6,427 bases of DNA from Planctomycetaceae bacterium (GCA_003509235.1 DONH01000167.1:1-6427), one strand, 5' to 3'; shown: positions 1-6,427, counted from the stretch's first letter. Numbers and translations are program-made. The notes: a model not told the origin generated them from the letters alone.

Positions 1-123
1 TTTTTACATAGTTTTATTGTAGCGAGTTAGTTGGCGGTTGAGATAGTTTGGTAATAGACTAAGCGATTACATTTTCCAGGTATCCGGCAAGCACCGGCCT
101 GCCGCCACTTACTATTGACCCAT

Positions 124-1146
124 ATGTCTTCACCACAGTCGTCACGGAATGTATTTCCACCACCGAGAAGCCGTCGTAAATGCGTAACAGAACTTGCTCC
201 TCAGGTCACAATTGATCAGATTTTTCTAGCCACCCGGAAACAGCTCCGGCCAAATCGTCACGGGCAGTTGTATCTTCAGGTAGAGTTGGCAGATCGCAGT
301 GGAACCATTACTGGACGCATGTGGAATGCTTCAGATGAACATTTTGAAGCATTTTCTGAGGGAGATTATGTTCGCGTTGCCGGCACAACGCAGCTTTATT
401 CCGGCGCACTCCAGGTTATCCTCACCGAGGTAGATCAGGTCGATCCAACACGTGTTGATGAAACAGCGTTTCGTGTGCTTACACAAGACGCTGTTGCACA
501 ACTCCGGCAAGAGCTCAATGATTTTTCGACGACGCTACAAGAATCTCTTCCAAAGCTTCTCTTTGAGGAAGTGTTGTCAGATGTTGAGTTGATGGAAGCC
601 TTTGAGCGATGCCCAGCTGGTATCAAACATCATCATGCGTATGCAGGTGGATTACTCGAGCATGTTGTGATGTTGTTGCGGCTCGCTGACCGAGTCGCTT
701 CGCTCTATCCTGATCTTGATCGAAATCTTCTACTTGTCGGAGTGCTTGTGCACGATATCGGAAAGACGGTAGAGCTCGAAAATGAAAAAGGTTTTTCTTA
801 TACCGATTCAGGTCAGTTGCTCGGTCATGTTCTGCTTGGAATTGAGATCGTCGACGACAAAATACGCAAGATCGAAGAGAAAACGGGCTCGCCGTTTGAT
901 CAGGAGGTTGCAAATCGTATTAAACACATGGTGGCAAGCCACCATGGTGAATATGCATTTGGAGCCCCTAAGCTGCCGATGACACTGGAGGCCATAGCAC
1001 TCCATTTTATCGATGCACTTGATGCAAAACTGATTGGTACATTGCAGCTCTTTCAGTCAGAAGCTGCTATTGATGATGGCTGGACGCAATACCATCCGAA
1101 CCATGGGCGAAAGTTTTTCAGAGGACGTGGCGGTAATTCCTCTTGA
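124..1146 (+). CDS. YhaM-like 3'-5' exoribonuclease (OB-fold + HD domain)
   Basis: Probable cytoplasmic metal-dependent 3'-5' exoribonuclease of the YhaM/Cbf1 type, trimming RNA from the 3' end. Seen, numbering from ATG 124: a basic, low-complexity leader of about 20 residues; an OB-fold nucleic-acid-binding domain at about 27-107 (LYLQVELADRSGTITGRMWN, then a segment ending SGALQVIL); a linker; and an HD phosphohydrolase domain at about 165-310. The HD domain has metal-ligand motifs LLEHVVML (His180), VHDIGK (His210-Asp211), HMVASHHG and FIDALDAK. The C-terminal WTQYHPNHGRKFFRG is also family-like. At 340 residues it is slightly longer than the roughly 310-residue Firmicutes proteins, mainly through the leader. 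An in-frame TTG at 115 would add three residues; ATG 124 is preferred as the stronger start codon, although neither has a Shine-Dalgarno sequence. The gene lies 52 bases upstream of rnr on the same strand, so co-transcription is plausible. The OB+HD architecture is clear; exonuclease activity is inferred from the family. Confidence 0.85.
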   Translation: MSSPQSSRNVFPPPRSRRKCVTELAPQVTIDQIFLATRKQLRPNRHGQLYLQVELADRSGTITGRMWNASDEHFEAFSEGDYVRVAGTTQLYSGALQVILTEVDQVDPTRVDETAFRVLTQDAVAQLRQELNDFSTTLQESLPKLLFEEVLSDVELMEAFERCPAGIKHHHAYAGGLLEHVVMLLRLADRVASLYPDLDRNLLLVGVLVHDIGKTVELENEKGFSYTDSGQLLGHVLLGIEIVDDKIRKIEEKTGSPFDQEVANRIKHMVASHHGEYAFGAPKLPMTLEAIALHFIDALDAKLIGTLQLFQSEAAIDDGWTQYHPNHGRKFFRGRGGNSS

Positions 1147-1198
1147 ATAAAGCAGAGTAAAGTCACCCTGCCCTGCACAAATCTAAAGAAAAAGACAT

Positions 1199-3325
1199 AT
1201 GGCCAGGACGTTGGTGGTTGGGCGGTTTAGTCGCAGCAGACAGGGGTATGGATTTGTGCGGCCCTCTGATGCACGGCCGACTGATCGAGATGCTGATATC
1301 CGGGTTCCGTTGGTAGCTTCTGCAGATGCGGCAGACGGTGACACCGTTCGTGTGAAAATTACCAAAGAGCGTCATGTTGGAAGGCCGGGACTCTCTGGCG
1401 AGGTGGTTGAAGTTATTGAGAGACGTACGACGCGTTTCGTTGGCACGGCCTTTCAATCAGCCGGAGAGCATTGGGTCCAACTTGATGGCACGCAGTTCCC
1501 GAGACCTATCTGGGTTGGGGATCCAAGCGCGAAAGGTGTGCGTGATGAGGACAAAGTAATCGTTGAACTCATACGCTTCCCGAGCCCTTTGCAGGATGGT
1601 GAGGGGGTAATCGTTGAGGTTCTAGGGGCCTCTGACGCTCCAGGAGTCGATACGCAGACTGTAGTGGCTGAGTTTGGTTTGCCCGGGCCTTTCCCCGAAA
1701 GTGTTTTGGAAGACGCACGCCGACAAGCTGATGAATTTGCTTCTTATGTTCCAGATGGACGACAGGATCTTACTGATGAGATAATTGTCACAATTGATCC
1801 GAAGGATGCTCGTGATTTTGATGATGCAATTTCACTCACGCGTCTGGAACGGGGGCACTGGTTGCTTGGGGTCCATATTGCGGATGTTGCCCATTTTGTC
1901 CAAAAAGGTTCGGCACTTGATCGAGAAGCCCTCGCCCGTGGCACAAGTGTGTATCTGCCCGATCAGGTTATCCCAATGTTACCTGAGATTGTTTCGAACA
2001 ATCTTGCGAGTCTTCAACCAAACCGTCTTAGGCTCGCGCGTACGTGTTGGATTGAATTCTCTGAGGATGGGGCTCCTGTTCATACTGAAGTCCAGCGCAC
2101 GGTTGTTAAGAGTTGTCGCCGTTTTACATATGAAGAAGTCGATGTGTTTATCGGTAACCCAGATACTGAAGAAATTGTGATGACGACATCGGTTCGGAAC
2201 CTGCTCGGGAGAATGCAGCGACTTGCTTCTATCTTGCGGAATCGGCGACTGAAACGCGGCGCGCTCGAGCTCAATATGCCTGAAGTGAAAATAGATCTCG
2301 ATCGATCGGGCCGAGTTTCCGGTGCTCATGTTGTTGAGAACACTGAGAGCCATCAGATTGTTGAAGAATTTATGCTTGCAGCAAATGAGGCTGTTGCTAA
2401 GAAAATTGCCGCTGCAAAAGGAAAATTCCTGCGGCGAATTCACCCGTCACCGGATCTGCGGAAACTCCGACAGCTAACAGAATTCGTTCTCGAGCTTGGT
2501 TTTGAAGTTGAGTCACTTGAAAGCCGCTTTGAATTGCAACGTTTACTCGGACTTGCCCGTCACAAATCCGAAGAGCATGCAGTCCACTACGCAGTTTTAA
2601 GAAGCCTTTCCCGAGCGATATACGCCCCTATAGACCAAGGGCACTATGCGCTGGCCAGTGATTGTTACTGTCACTTTACATCACCGATTCGTCGATATCC
2701 TGATCTGACGATCCATCGGGCACTCGACAGTCTGGAGGCAGGCAAGAAGCCCCCGGGTGATCATCTTGAGCAACTTGGAGAGCAATGCTCGGAACTCGAG
2801 CGACGGGCTGAAGCCGCAGAGCGTGAATTGATAAAGCTCAAATTGCTTCATTTTTTGAGCAGTCGTGTTGGAATGGAGCTTGAGGGCGTTGTAATAGGCG
2901 TTGCACGATTTGGCATTTTCGTCCAAGGAGTTGAACTACCAGCTGAAGGGTTGGTAGAGACAGAAGAGTTGCCATCTGATCAGTATCGATTCGATAGGGC
3001 GTCTCATACTCTCAGTGGTCATCGTCCGGGAAACATATTTCGATTGGGTGATCCGATTCGAGTATCTGTGCAAGAAGTCGATCTTGGGAAGCGACAACTT
3101 CTATTTTGCCCGGTACAGAGGAAAAATGATTCCAGAAGAAAGCAGAAGAGTCGTCGTCTTTCATCGTCGCGGCGGGGTTATTCCCGAAGGGGGCGAAACG
3201 GTGTTCGGCAGAATGAGAGGCAACGGAAAACTCAGGTAGAGAATGGACCAAAATCAGCCAGTCAGAAAAAAACTGCTGATAAAAAAATCAAGCGAAAGAA
3301 ATCAAAACGGCATAAAAGACGATAA
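1199..3325 (+). CDS. rnr: Ribonuclease R (RNB-family 3'-5' exoribonuclease)
   Basis: Processive, Mg-dependent 3'-5' exoribonuclease that degrades structured RNA, releasing nucleoside monophosphates. Seen in the 708 residues: cold-shock-like OB domains at about 5-155 (RQGYGFVRPSD); an RNB catalytic domain at about 185-515; an S1 domain at about 557-637 (GMELEGVVIGVARFGIFVQG); and a Lys/Arg-rich tail at 638-708. The motif TIDPKDARDFDDA supplies Asp200, 206, 208 and 209, with the same spacing as the catalytic aspartates of E. coli RNase II. HFTSPIRRYPDL at 492-503 is the family signature. The protein lacks the N-terminal helix-turn-helix domain of the 813-residue E. coli enzyme. An in-frame TAA at 1184-1186 rules out a longer start. 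The ATG at 1199 has only a weak A-rich, purine upstream stretch as a ribosome site. The basic tail probably aids binding to structured RNA or ribosomes, as known for E. coli RNase R (inference here). Confidence 0.95.
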   Translation: MARTLVVGRFSRSRQGYGFVRPSDARPTDRDADIRVPLVASADAADGDTVRVKITKERHVGRPGLSGEVVEVIERRTTRFVGTAFQSAGEHWVQLDGTQFPRPIWVGDPSAKGVRDEDKVIVELIRFPSPLQDGEGVIVEVLGASDAPGVDTQTVVAEFGLPGPFPESVLEDARRQADEFASYVPDGRQDLTDEIIVTIDPKDARDFDDAISLTRLERGHWLLGVHIADVAHFVQKGSALDREALARGTSVYLPDQVIPMLPEIVSNNLASLQPNRLRLARTCWIEFSEDGAPVHTEVQRTVVKSCRRFTYEEVDVFIGNPDTEEIVMTTSVRNLLGRMQRLASILRNRRLKRGALELNMPEVKIDLDRSGRVSGAHVVENTESHQIVEEFMLAANEAVAKKIAAAKGKFLRRIHPSPDLRKLRQLTEFVLELGFEVESLESRFELQRLLGLARHKSEEHAVHYAVLRSLSRAIYAPIDQGHYALASDCYCHFTSPIRRYPDLTIHRALDSLEAGKKPPGDHLEQLGEQCSELERRAEAAERELIKLKLLHFLSSRVGMELEGVVIGVARFGIFVQGVELPAEGLVETEELPSDQYRFDRASHTLSGHRPGNIFRLGDPIRVSVQEVDLGKRQLLFCPVQRKNDSRRKQKSRRLSSSRRGYSRRGRNGVRQNERQRKTQVENGPKSASQKKTADKKIKRKKSKRHKRR

Positions 3326-3425
3326 GGCTGGTTGCTTTTGTGAGAACTCGTACAATCAAATTTTGAAAAATGTCTATGCCGTTGACCAGTCGTTTCGTCG
3401 TCTGTCCAAAAGGAATTATAAAAAA
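3326..3425 (+). promoter_or_regulatory. rnr-gcvT intergenic region, possible gcvT promoter
   Basis: This is the largest gap between the first five genes (100 bases) and marks the change from RNA decay to glycine cleavage, so a promoter here would make sense. A TACAAT hexamer at 3351-3356 resembles a -10 box, but no good -35 box lies 16-18 bases upstream (the nearest, TTGCTT at 3332-3337, is only 13 bases away). No glycine-riboswitch fold or terminator hairpin is evident by eye. The reading frame of gcvT stays open upstream through this gap to 3243, but that extension overlaps the basic tail of rnr and has no T-protein similarity, so I treat the gap as non-coding. Low confidence. Confidence 0.25.
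3408..3414 (+). promoter_or_regulatory. Ribosome binding site that fixes the gcvT start
   Basis: AAAAGGA lies 11 bases before the ATG at 3426. The spacing is a little long but usable, and the ATG opens directly into the conserved T-protein N-terminus (QRTPLAEWH). This supports 3426 over the in-frame ATG at 3243. Confidence 0.5.
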
Positions 3426-4610
3426 ATGTCGCAGCGAACACCTCTTGCCGAATGGCATGAAAATAATCGCGGACGAATGGTTGATTTTGCCGGTTGGTCG
3501 ATGCCTGTCCAGTACTCCACAATTGTTTCTGAACATCTTGGCACTCGGAAAGGTGCGGGTGTTTTTGATGTGTCGCACATGGGACGAGTTGCAATTGAAG
3601 GGAGTCAGGCAGCCGAATGGCTTGAGTCCAGGTTGACTCGGCAGGTACGTGACCTGCCGGTGGGTCGAGCCCGATACACATTAATTACTGGTGTTGATGG
3701 TACAGTTGGCAAGGTTCAGTTGGATGGAACTCCTGTCATACTTGATGATGCCCTGGTGACCCGTCTTGCGGATAAAAAGAATGGAACCCAGCGTTTTATT
3801 CTTGTTGTGAATGCCAGCAATCGACAGCGGGTCGTTCGCTGGCTTGAGGCCTGTCTGCCACCAGAAGGAGTGACTGTCAACGATATAACAGAAGAATCTG
3901 CAATGATTGCTGTGCAGGGTCCACGGGTGTTTGGGCACAAGAAAGACGATGCCCATGAGGGGCCTTTGAGATGTGTCTTTGAAGAAAGAATTCTCGAACA
4001 ACTCGCTGCGCTGCCGAACTACGGTGCCCTTGAAACCCAATTAGGTGGAGAACGGGTTCTCGTGAGCCGAACCGGCTATACAGGCGAGGACGGAGTTGAA
4101 ATCATTCTTGAAGCATCGCAAGCGCAGGGTGTATGGCAAGAGTTGGTTGAAGAAGGCGGTGCTATTCCTTGTGGCCTTGGTAGTCGTGACACCCTGCGGC
4201 TCGAAGCCGCTATGCCGCTTTATGGCCATGAATTACATGAAAAAACCGATCCCTTTTCAGCAGGTCTTGGATTTGCGGTGAATATTGATGGTCGAGATTT
4301 CCCTGGAGTTGAAGAGATACGAACACGTCGTGGTGAGAGTGATCGCCGCCGCATTGGTCTGGTATTTGAGTCGCGTCGAGCAGCTCGAAGCGGTGATCAA
4401 GTCATGTTTTCCAAGAATGGAATGGACTTCGTTTGCGGAGAGATCACGAGTGGCAGTTTTTCACCAACATGTGAGCGAGGAATAGCTCTGGCCGTAGTTG
4501 ATCGAGTGGTTCTTGAGCACGAATGCGAACTTGAAGTTCTGGTAAGAGGTGTACGGCTGCCGGTGAAAATCGTTTCCCTTCCATTTTATCGCCGACCTCG
4601 CCACGATTGA
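3426..4610 (+). CDS. gcvT: Glycine cleavage system aminomethyltransferase (T protein)
   Basis: Takes the aminomethyl group from lipoylated H protein and transfers it to tetrahydrofolate, giving 5,10-methylene-THF and ammonia; cytoplasmic. Seen in the 394 residues: an N-terminal motif RTPLAEWH; VDFAGWSMPVQY at 19-30; GVFDVSHMGRV at 45-55; an ILDDALVTRL segment at 105-114 holding the Asp expected in the folate site; SRTGYTGEDGVEI at 214-226; CGLGSRDTLRLEAAMPLYGHEL at 249-270 (key residues Arg254, Asp255); PFSAGLGFAV; and a C-terminal barrel domain from about 308 (RRIGLVFESR) to PFYRR. It is about 25-30 residues longer than typical GcvT. The extra sequence appears at about 92-104 and 168-195; neither breaks a conserved motif. 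gcvH follows 55 bases downstream, consistent with one operon. Family assignment is firm; the exact extent of the insertions is an estimate made without an alignment. Confidence 0.95.
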   Translation: MSQRTPLAEWHENNRGRMVDFAGWSMPVQYSTIVSEHLGTRKGAGVFDVSHMGRVAIEGSQAAEWLESRLTRQVRDLPVGRARYTLITGVDGTVGKVQLDGTPVILDDALVTRLADKKNGTQRFILVVNASNRQRVVRWLEACLPPEGVTVNDITEESAMIAVQGPRVFGHKKDDAHEGPLRCVFEERILEQLAALPNYGALETQLGGERVLVSRTGYTGEDGVEIILEASQAQGVWQELVEEGGAIPCGLGSRDTLRLEAAMPLYGHELHEKTDPFSAGLGFAVNIDGRDFPGVEEIRTRRGESDRRRIGLVFESRRAARSGDQVMFSKNGMDFVCGEITSGSFSPTCERGIALAVVDRVVLEHECELEVLVRGVRLPVKIVSLPFYRRPRHD

Positions 4611-4654
4611 TACAACGTATTGAATCTTAATCTGTTTATACATCAGTAACCTTT

Positions 4655-4658
4655 GGAG
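4655..4658 (+). promoter_or_regulatory. Ribosome binding site of gcvH
   Basis: GGAG, within TTTGGAGAA, sits 7 bases before the ATG at 4666. This is the most canonical Shine-Dalgarno site in the window and fixes the gcvH start. It also excludes the ATG at 4661, which lies in another frame. Confidence 0.6.
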
Positions 4659-4665
4659 AAATGTC

Positions 4666-5043
4666 ATGGAGAATTCTCGTCGCTACGCAAAATCACATGA
4701 ATGGGCACGACTAGAGGACGATGGGTCGGTCACAGTTGGTATATCGGCGTATGCCGTGGAGGCTTTGACAGACCTCGTTTTCATGCAATTACCTGATGTC
4801 GGTGCGATTGTGACTGCTGGAGAGTCGTTCGGTGAGATCGAAAGTGTGAAAGCAGTAAGTGATCTCTATGCACCAATTTCGGGAAAGGTCGTTGCTGCAA
4901 ATACAGAGTTGCCGAGTCAGCTCGAGACCCTTGGTAGCGATCCCTATGGAAGTGGCTGGGTTATTCGTGTCCAGCCGGATTCAGTAGAGCAACTCGATTC
5001 ACTCATGAATCAGGAAGCGTACGATACACTCATTGGGGGGTGA
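4666..5043 (+). CDS. gcvH: Glycine cleavage system H protein (lipoyl carrier)
   Basis: Small lipoylated carrier that shuttles the aminomethyl group from the P protein to the T protein in glycine cleavage. Seen in the 125 residues, a normal length for the family: YAKSHEWARLEDDG near the N-terminus; VGISAYAVEALTDLVFMQLP at 24-43; GESFGEIESVKAVSDLYAP at 52-70, with Lys62 in the ESVKAVSD context as the lipoylation site; then SGKVVAANTEL, a DPYGSGWVIRV segment, and an acidic C-terminal helix ending in Gly-Gly. The beta-barrel hairpin carrying Lys62 is intact, so the protein should be functional once lipoylated. gcvT lies 55 bases upstream. The stop codon (5041-5043) overlaps the start of the lipoyl-transfer gene by one base. 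No glycine dehydrogenase (gcvP) gene follows in this window. Confidence 0.96.
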   Translation: MENSRRYAKSHEWARLEDDGSVTVGISAYAVEALTDLVFMQLPDVGAIVTAGESFGEIESVKAVSDLYAPISGKVVAANTELPSQLETLGSDPYGSGWVIRVQPDSVEQLDSLMNQEAYDTLIGG

Positions 5044-5867
5044 TGGATTTGTCAGGTTCCAGCAATTCTTCACCGAATAAAAAACAGCCGATCGGCCTCC
5101 ATGTCTGGCGAGACCCTCCGGCAGCAGGTGGATGGAATATGGCCGCTGACGAAGCACTTGCTCGGCAGTCTGAGGAAACGAACCGTGTACTTATGCGGTT
5201 ATACGGTTGGCACCCACACACGGTGTCACTGGGTAGTTTTCAGCGGTGCGTTGATTTTTCTGAAACACTGGAATTATCTCACTGGCCAGTTGTTCGTCGG
5301 CCAAGTGGAGGTGGCGCAATCATTCATGGGACTGATCTCACCTATGGACTGGCAGTTCCAGGTAGCCATGACTGGAGCCGGGGAACGGAGAAGCTTTATG
5401 ACGCAGTCCACGGCGCTCTTGTCGAAGAGCTTGGTGGCCGTCATCTCAGGGCGCGTATGGTGGAAACGACAAGTCGGGAAACGGACCAGAGTTTTTACTG
5501 CTTCAATCGTCGGGCATTCGGAGATCTCGTCATAGAGGATGCATCTGGTACTTCCCCGCACGGGAATCATAAAATACTTGGGAGTGCGCAGCGAAGGCTC
5601 TCTGGGGTCGTTCTGCAGCACGGCAGTCTCCTTCTGCATAGAAATCCTCATATCCGTGGTGAAGGCAGTCACGTTGGCCTTGGAGACGTCCTTCAGGCTG
5701 GCTCCGGCTCAGTAAATGACGTGGTTGGCGGTTGGCTTCAACGCCTTGCAGACCGGCTGAATGGAGAATTGATTGTGGAGACGGGACCTTCATACGAGAA
5801 AGAAAACGGTGAGATCGCCAGACGAACTGAGCGTTATGAAAGTGTGGCATGGCTGCACAGACGCTGA
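5043..5867 (+). CDS. Lipoate/octanoyl-protein transferase (LplA/LipM/LipB superfamily)
   Basis: Attaches lipoate or octanoate to a lysine of acceptor domains; the likely substrate is the GcvH encoded just upstream. Seen in the 274 residues, numbering from ATG 5043: GGWNMAADEALAR near the N-terminus; LYGWHPHTVSLGSFQ at about 53-67; the superfamily hallmark RRPSGGGAIIHGTDLTYGL at 85-103; CFNRRAFGDLVIED at 153-166; and HKILGSAQRRLSGVVLQHGS at 176-195 with the conserved Lys177. A Cys at position 153 in a Cys-Phe context recalls the catalytic cysteine of LipM/LipL transferases, whereas classic LplA uses ATP activation and lacks it. The length also fits LipM (about 280) better than LplA (about 330). 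A GTG at 5040 would add one residue; ATG 5043 forms a TGATG overlap with the gcvH stop, so translation is probably coupled. Ligase versus octanoyltransferase is unresolved, hence no symbol. Confidence 0.85.
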   Translation: MDLSGSSNSSPNKKQPIGLHVWRDPPAAGGWNMAADEALARQSEETNRVLMRLYGWHPHTVSLGSFQRCVDFSETLELSHWPVVRRPSGGGAIIHGTDLTYGLAVPGSHDWSRGTEKLYDAVHGALVEELGGRHLRARMVETTSRETDQSFYCFNRRAFGDLVIEDASGTSPHGNHKILGSAQRRLSGVVLQHGSLLLHRNPHIRGEGSHVGLGDVLQAGSGSVNDVVGGWLQRLADRLNGELIVETGPSYEKENGEIARRTERYESVAWLHRR

Positions 5868-6063
5868 ACACAAGTGCCAAGACCAGGTTTTATGTCAAAT
5901 TTGCTTCGTATCCCGCCTGACAAGGGGGCGATTTTGTTGTCGCTGGACTTTACTGACACAAATTGCTAGCGTTAAGGAAACGTGTCAATGGTTTTTATTT
6001 TGTCCCGATCATTCCGACAAGTTTTTGGGGATTGAAACATGAGTCTTTACCAAGCTAGGGCAT
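5868..6063. other. Intergenic region between the transferase and FHA genes
   Basis: This 196-base stretch holds no recognisable gene. It contains two very short + strand reading frames: 5892-5969 (25 codons, begins MSNLLRIPPDKGA, AGG four bases before the ATG) and 5989-6034 (about 15 codons, preceded by AAGGA). Neither resembles a known protein. A weak stem CGCC/GGCG (5914-5917 with 5927-5930), followed by ATTTTGTT, could be a poor terminator for the gcv unit. A second weak stem, TTGTC/GACAA (6000-6004 with 6016-6020), is followed by GTTTTT. I see no convincing -35/-10 pair. It is a plausible boundary between two transcription units, judged mainly from its length. Confidence 0.4.
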
Positions 6064-6427
6064 ATGATCGCCAAATTAGTGATCGCCTCCGGCAAACGTG
6101 CTGGACGGGCGGTTTCAATGAAACGGGACAAGTTAATTATCGGTCGGGCAGAGGAATGTGATCTCCGACCTCTCAGTGAAGAGGTTAGTAGGAAGCACTG
6201 CGCGATTATCAAAAAGGATAATGTCCTCTGGGCAAAGGATCTCCGTAGTAGGAATGGTACCTTTGTGAATGGTCTGCGCATTAGTGAACCAAAGCCGTTG
6301 GCGGACGGTGACCTTGTTCGTGTGGGCTCGTTAGAACTCAAGGTTTCTGTCGCGGTTGAGCCAAAACTGGAAACCGAAGAAGACATTTCGAGGATGTTGC
6401 TTGGCGGTGATGATCCTATTGGCATGC
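6064..6427 (+). CDS. FHA-domain protein, N-terminal part (cut by window end)
   Basis: Forkhead-associated domain protein, expected to bind phosphothreonine on partner proteins, often Ser/Thr-kinase targets. The frame is open from 6043 to the last base. Of the 121 visible residues, the FHA domain spans about 3-95: KLIIGRAEECDLRP with Gly27-Arg28, SRKHCAII with Ser42 and His45, and DLRSRNGTFVNG with Asn64-Gly65 and Asn69. These are the classic phosphopeptide-binding residues, all present. An acidic segment (EPKLETEEDISRMLLGGDDP) follows. The compact N-terminus (IAKLVIASGKRAGRAVSMKRD) resembles planctomycete FHA proteins. The ATG at 6064 is chosen because it starts right before the first FHA strand, but only a close AGGG at 6057-6060 is upstream. 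An in-frame ATG at 6118 would cut off the first strand. No signal peptide or membrane segment is visible. What lies beyond the FHA domain is unknown. Confidence 0.88.
   Translation, partial: MIAKLVIASGKRAGRAVSMKRDKLIIGRAEECDLRPLSEEVSRKHCAIIKKDNVLWAKDLRSRNGTFVNGLRISEPKPLADGDLVRVGSLELKVSVAVEPKLETEEDISRMLLGGDDPIGM

Noticed and set aside
31..57. Possible promoter TTGGCG ... TAATAG before the first gene
   Set aside because: The spacer is only 15 bases and both boxes are imperfect in an A/T-rich stretch; not distinguishable from chance by eye.
85..104. Small stem CGGCA/TGCCG upstream of the first gene
   Set aside because: Only 5 base pairs with a 10-base loop and no following T-run, so not a credible terminator or riboswitch.
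1979..2443. 154-codon open frame on the - strand inside rnr
   Set aside because: It lies fully within the conserved RNB catalytic domain of rnr and its translation shows no recognisable domain.
3243..3425. In-frame 61-residue N-terminal extension of gcvT starting at ATG 3243
   Set aside because: It overlaps the basic tail of rnr, has no similarity to the T-protein N-terminus, and a ribosome site precedes the ATG at 3426 that opens directly into the conserved sequence.
6021..6038. GTTTTTGGGGATTGAAAC, which resembles the end of a CRISPR repeat
   Set aside because: Only one copy is present, with no second repeat or spacer array and no cas gene nearby.
6009..6425. Long open frame on the - strand (138 codons)
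   Set aside because: The + strand over the same bases encodes a textbook FHA domain with all signature residues. The - strand frame is its antisense shadow.

Overview
The window holds six genes, all on the + strand, with no RNA genes, mobile elements, CRISPR array or convincing long repeats. Base composition is intermediate (roughly half G+C by eye). Protein style suggests a Planctomycetota bacterium. The main hint is the last gene, a short-leader FHA protein of a type I associate with that phylum. The other hints are an OB-fold/HD exoribonuclease of the YhaM type and the wording of GcvT, GcvH and the lipoyl-transfer enzyme. This taxonomic call is from recognition only and is moderate in confidence.

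Layout. Positions 1-123 are a short upstream region. Positions 124-1146 encode a YhaM-like 3'-5' exoribonuclease (OB fold plus HD domain). After 52 bases comes RNase R (1199-3325), a second, unrelated 3'-5' exoribonuclease with intact catalytic aspartates, no N-terminal helix-turn-helix domain and a long basic tail. A 100-base gap leads to gcvT (3426-4610), the aminomethyltransferase (T protein) of the glycine cleavage system. gcvH (4666-5043), the lipoyl carrier (H protein), follows 55 bases later. Directly overlapping its stop codon is a lipoate/octanoyl-protein transferase of the LplA/LipM/LipB superfamily (5043-5867). A 196-base gap with no clear gene precedes an FHA-domain protein (6064 to the window end), which is cut by the edge.

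How they fit together. The window has two themes. The first two genes are RNA-decay enzymes that act from 3' ends. The next three form a glycine cleavage/lipoylation unit: the transferase very likely supplies the octanoyl or lipoyl group for the lysine of GcvH, and GcvH then carries the aminomethyl group that GcvT passes to tetrahydrofolate. The decarboxylase (GcvP) is not in the window. The FHA protein probably begins a new unit involved in phosphothreonine-dependent protein interaction.

I did not find a convincing undescribed system. The points most worth a second look are the paired exoribonucleases, the gcvH-transferase overlap with an active-site cysteine that suggests LipM-like chemistry, and the ambiguous leader of the FHA gene.
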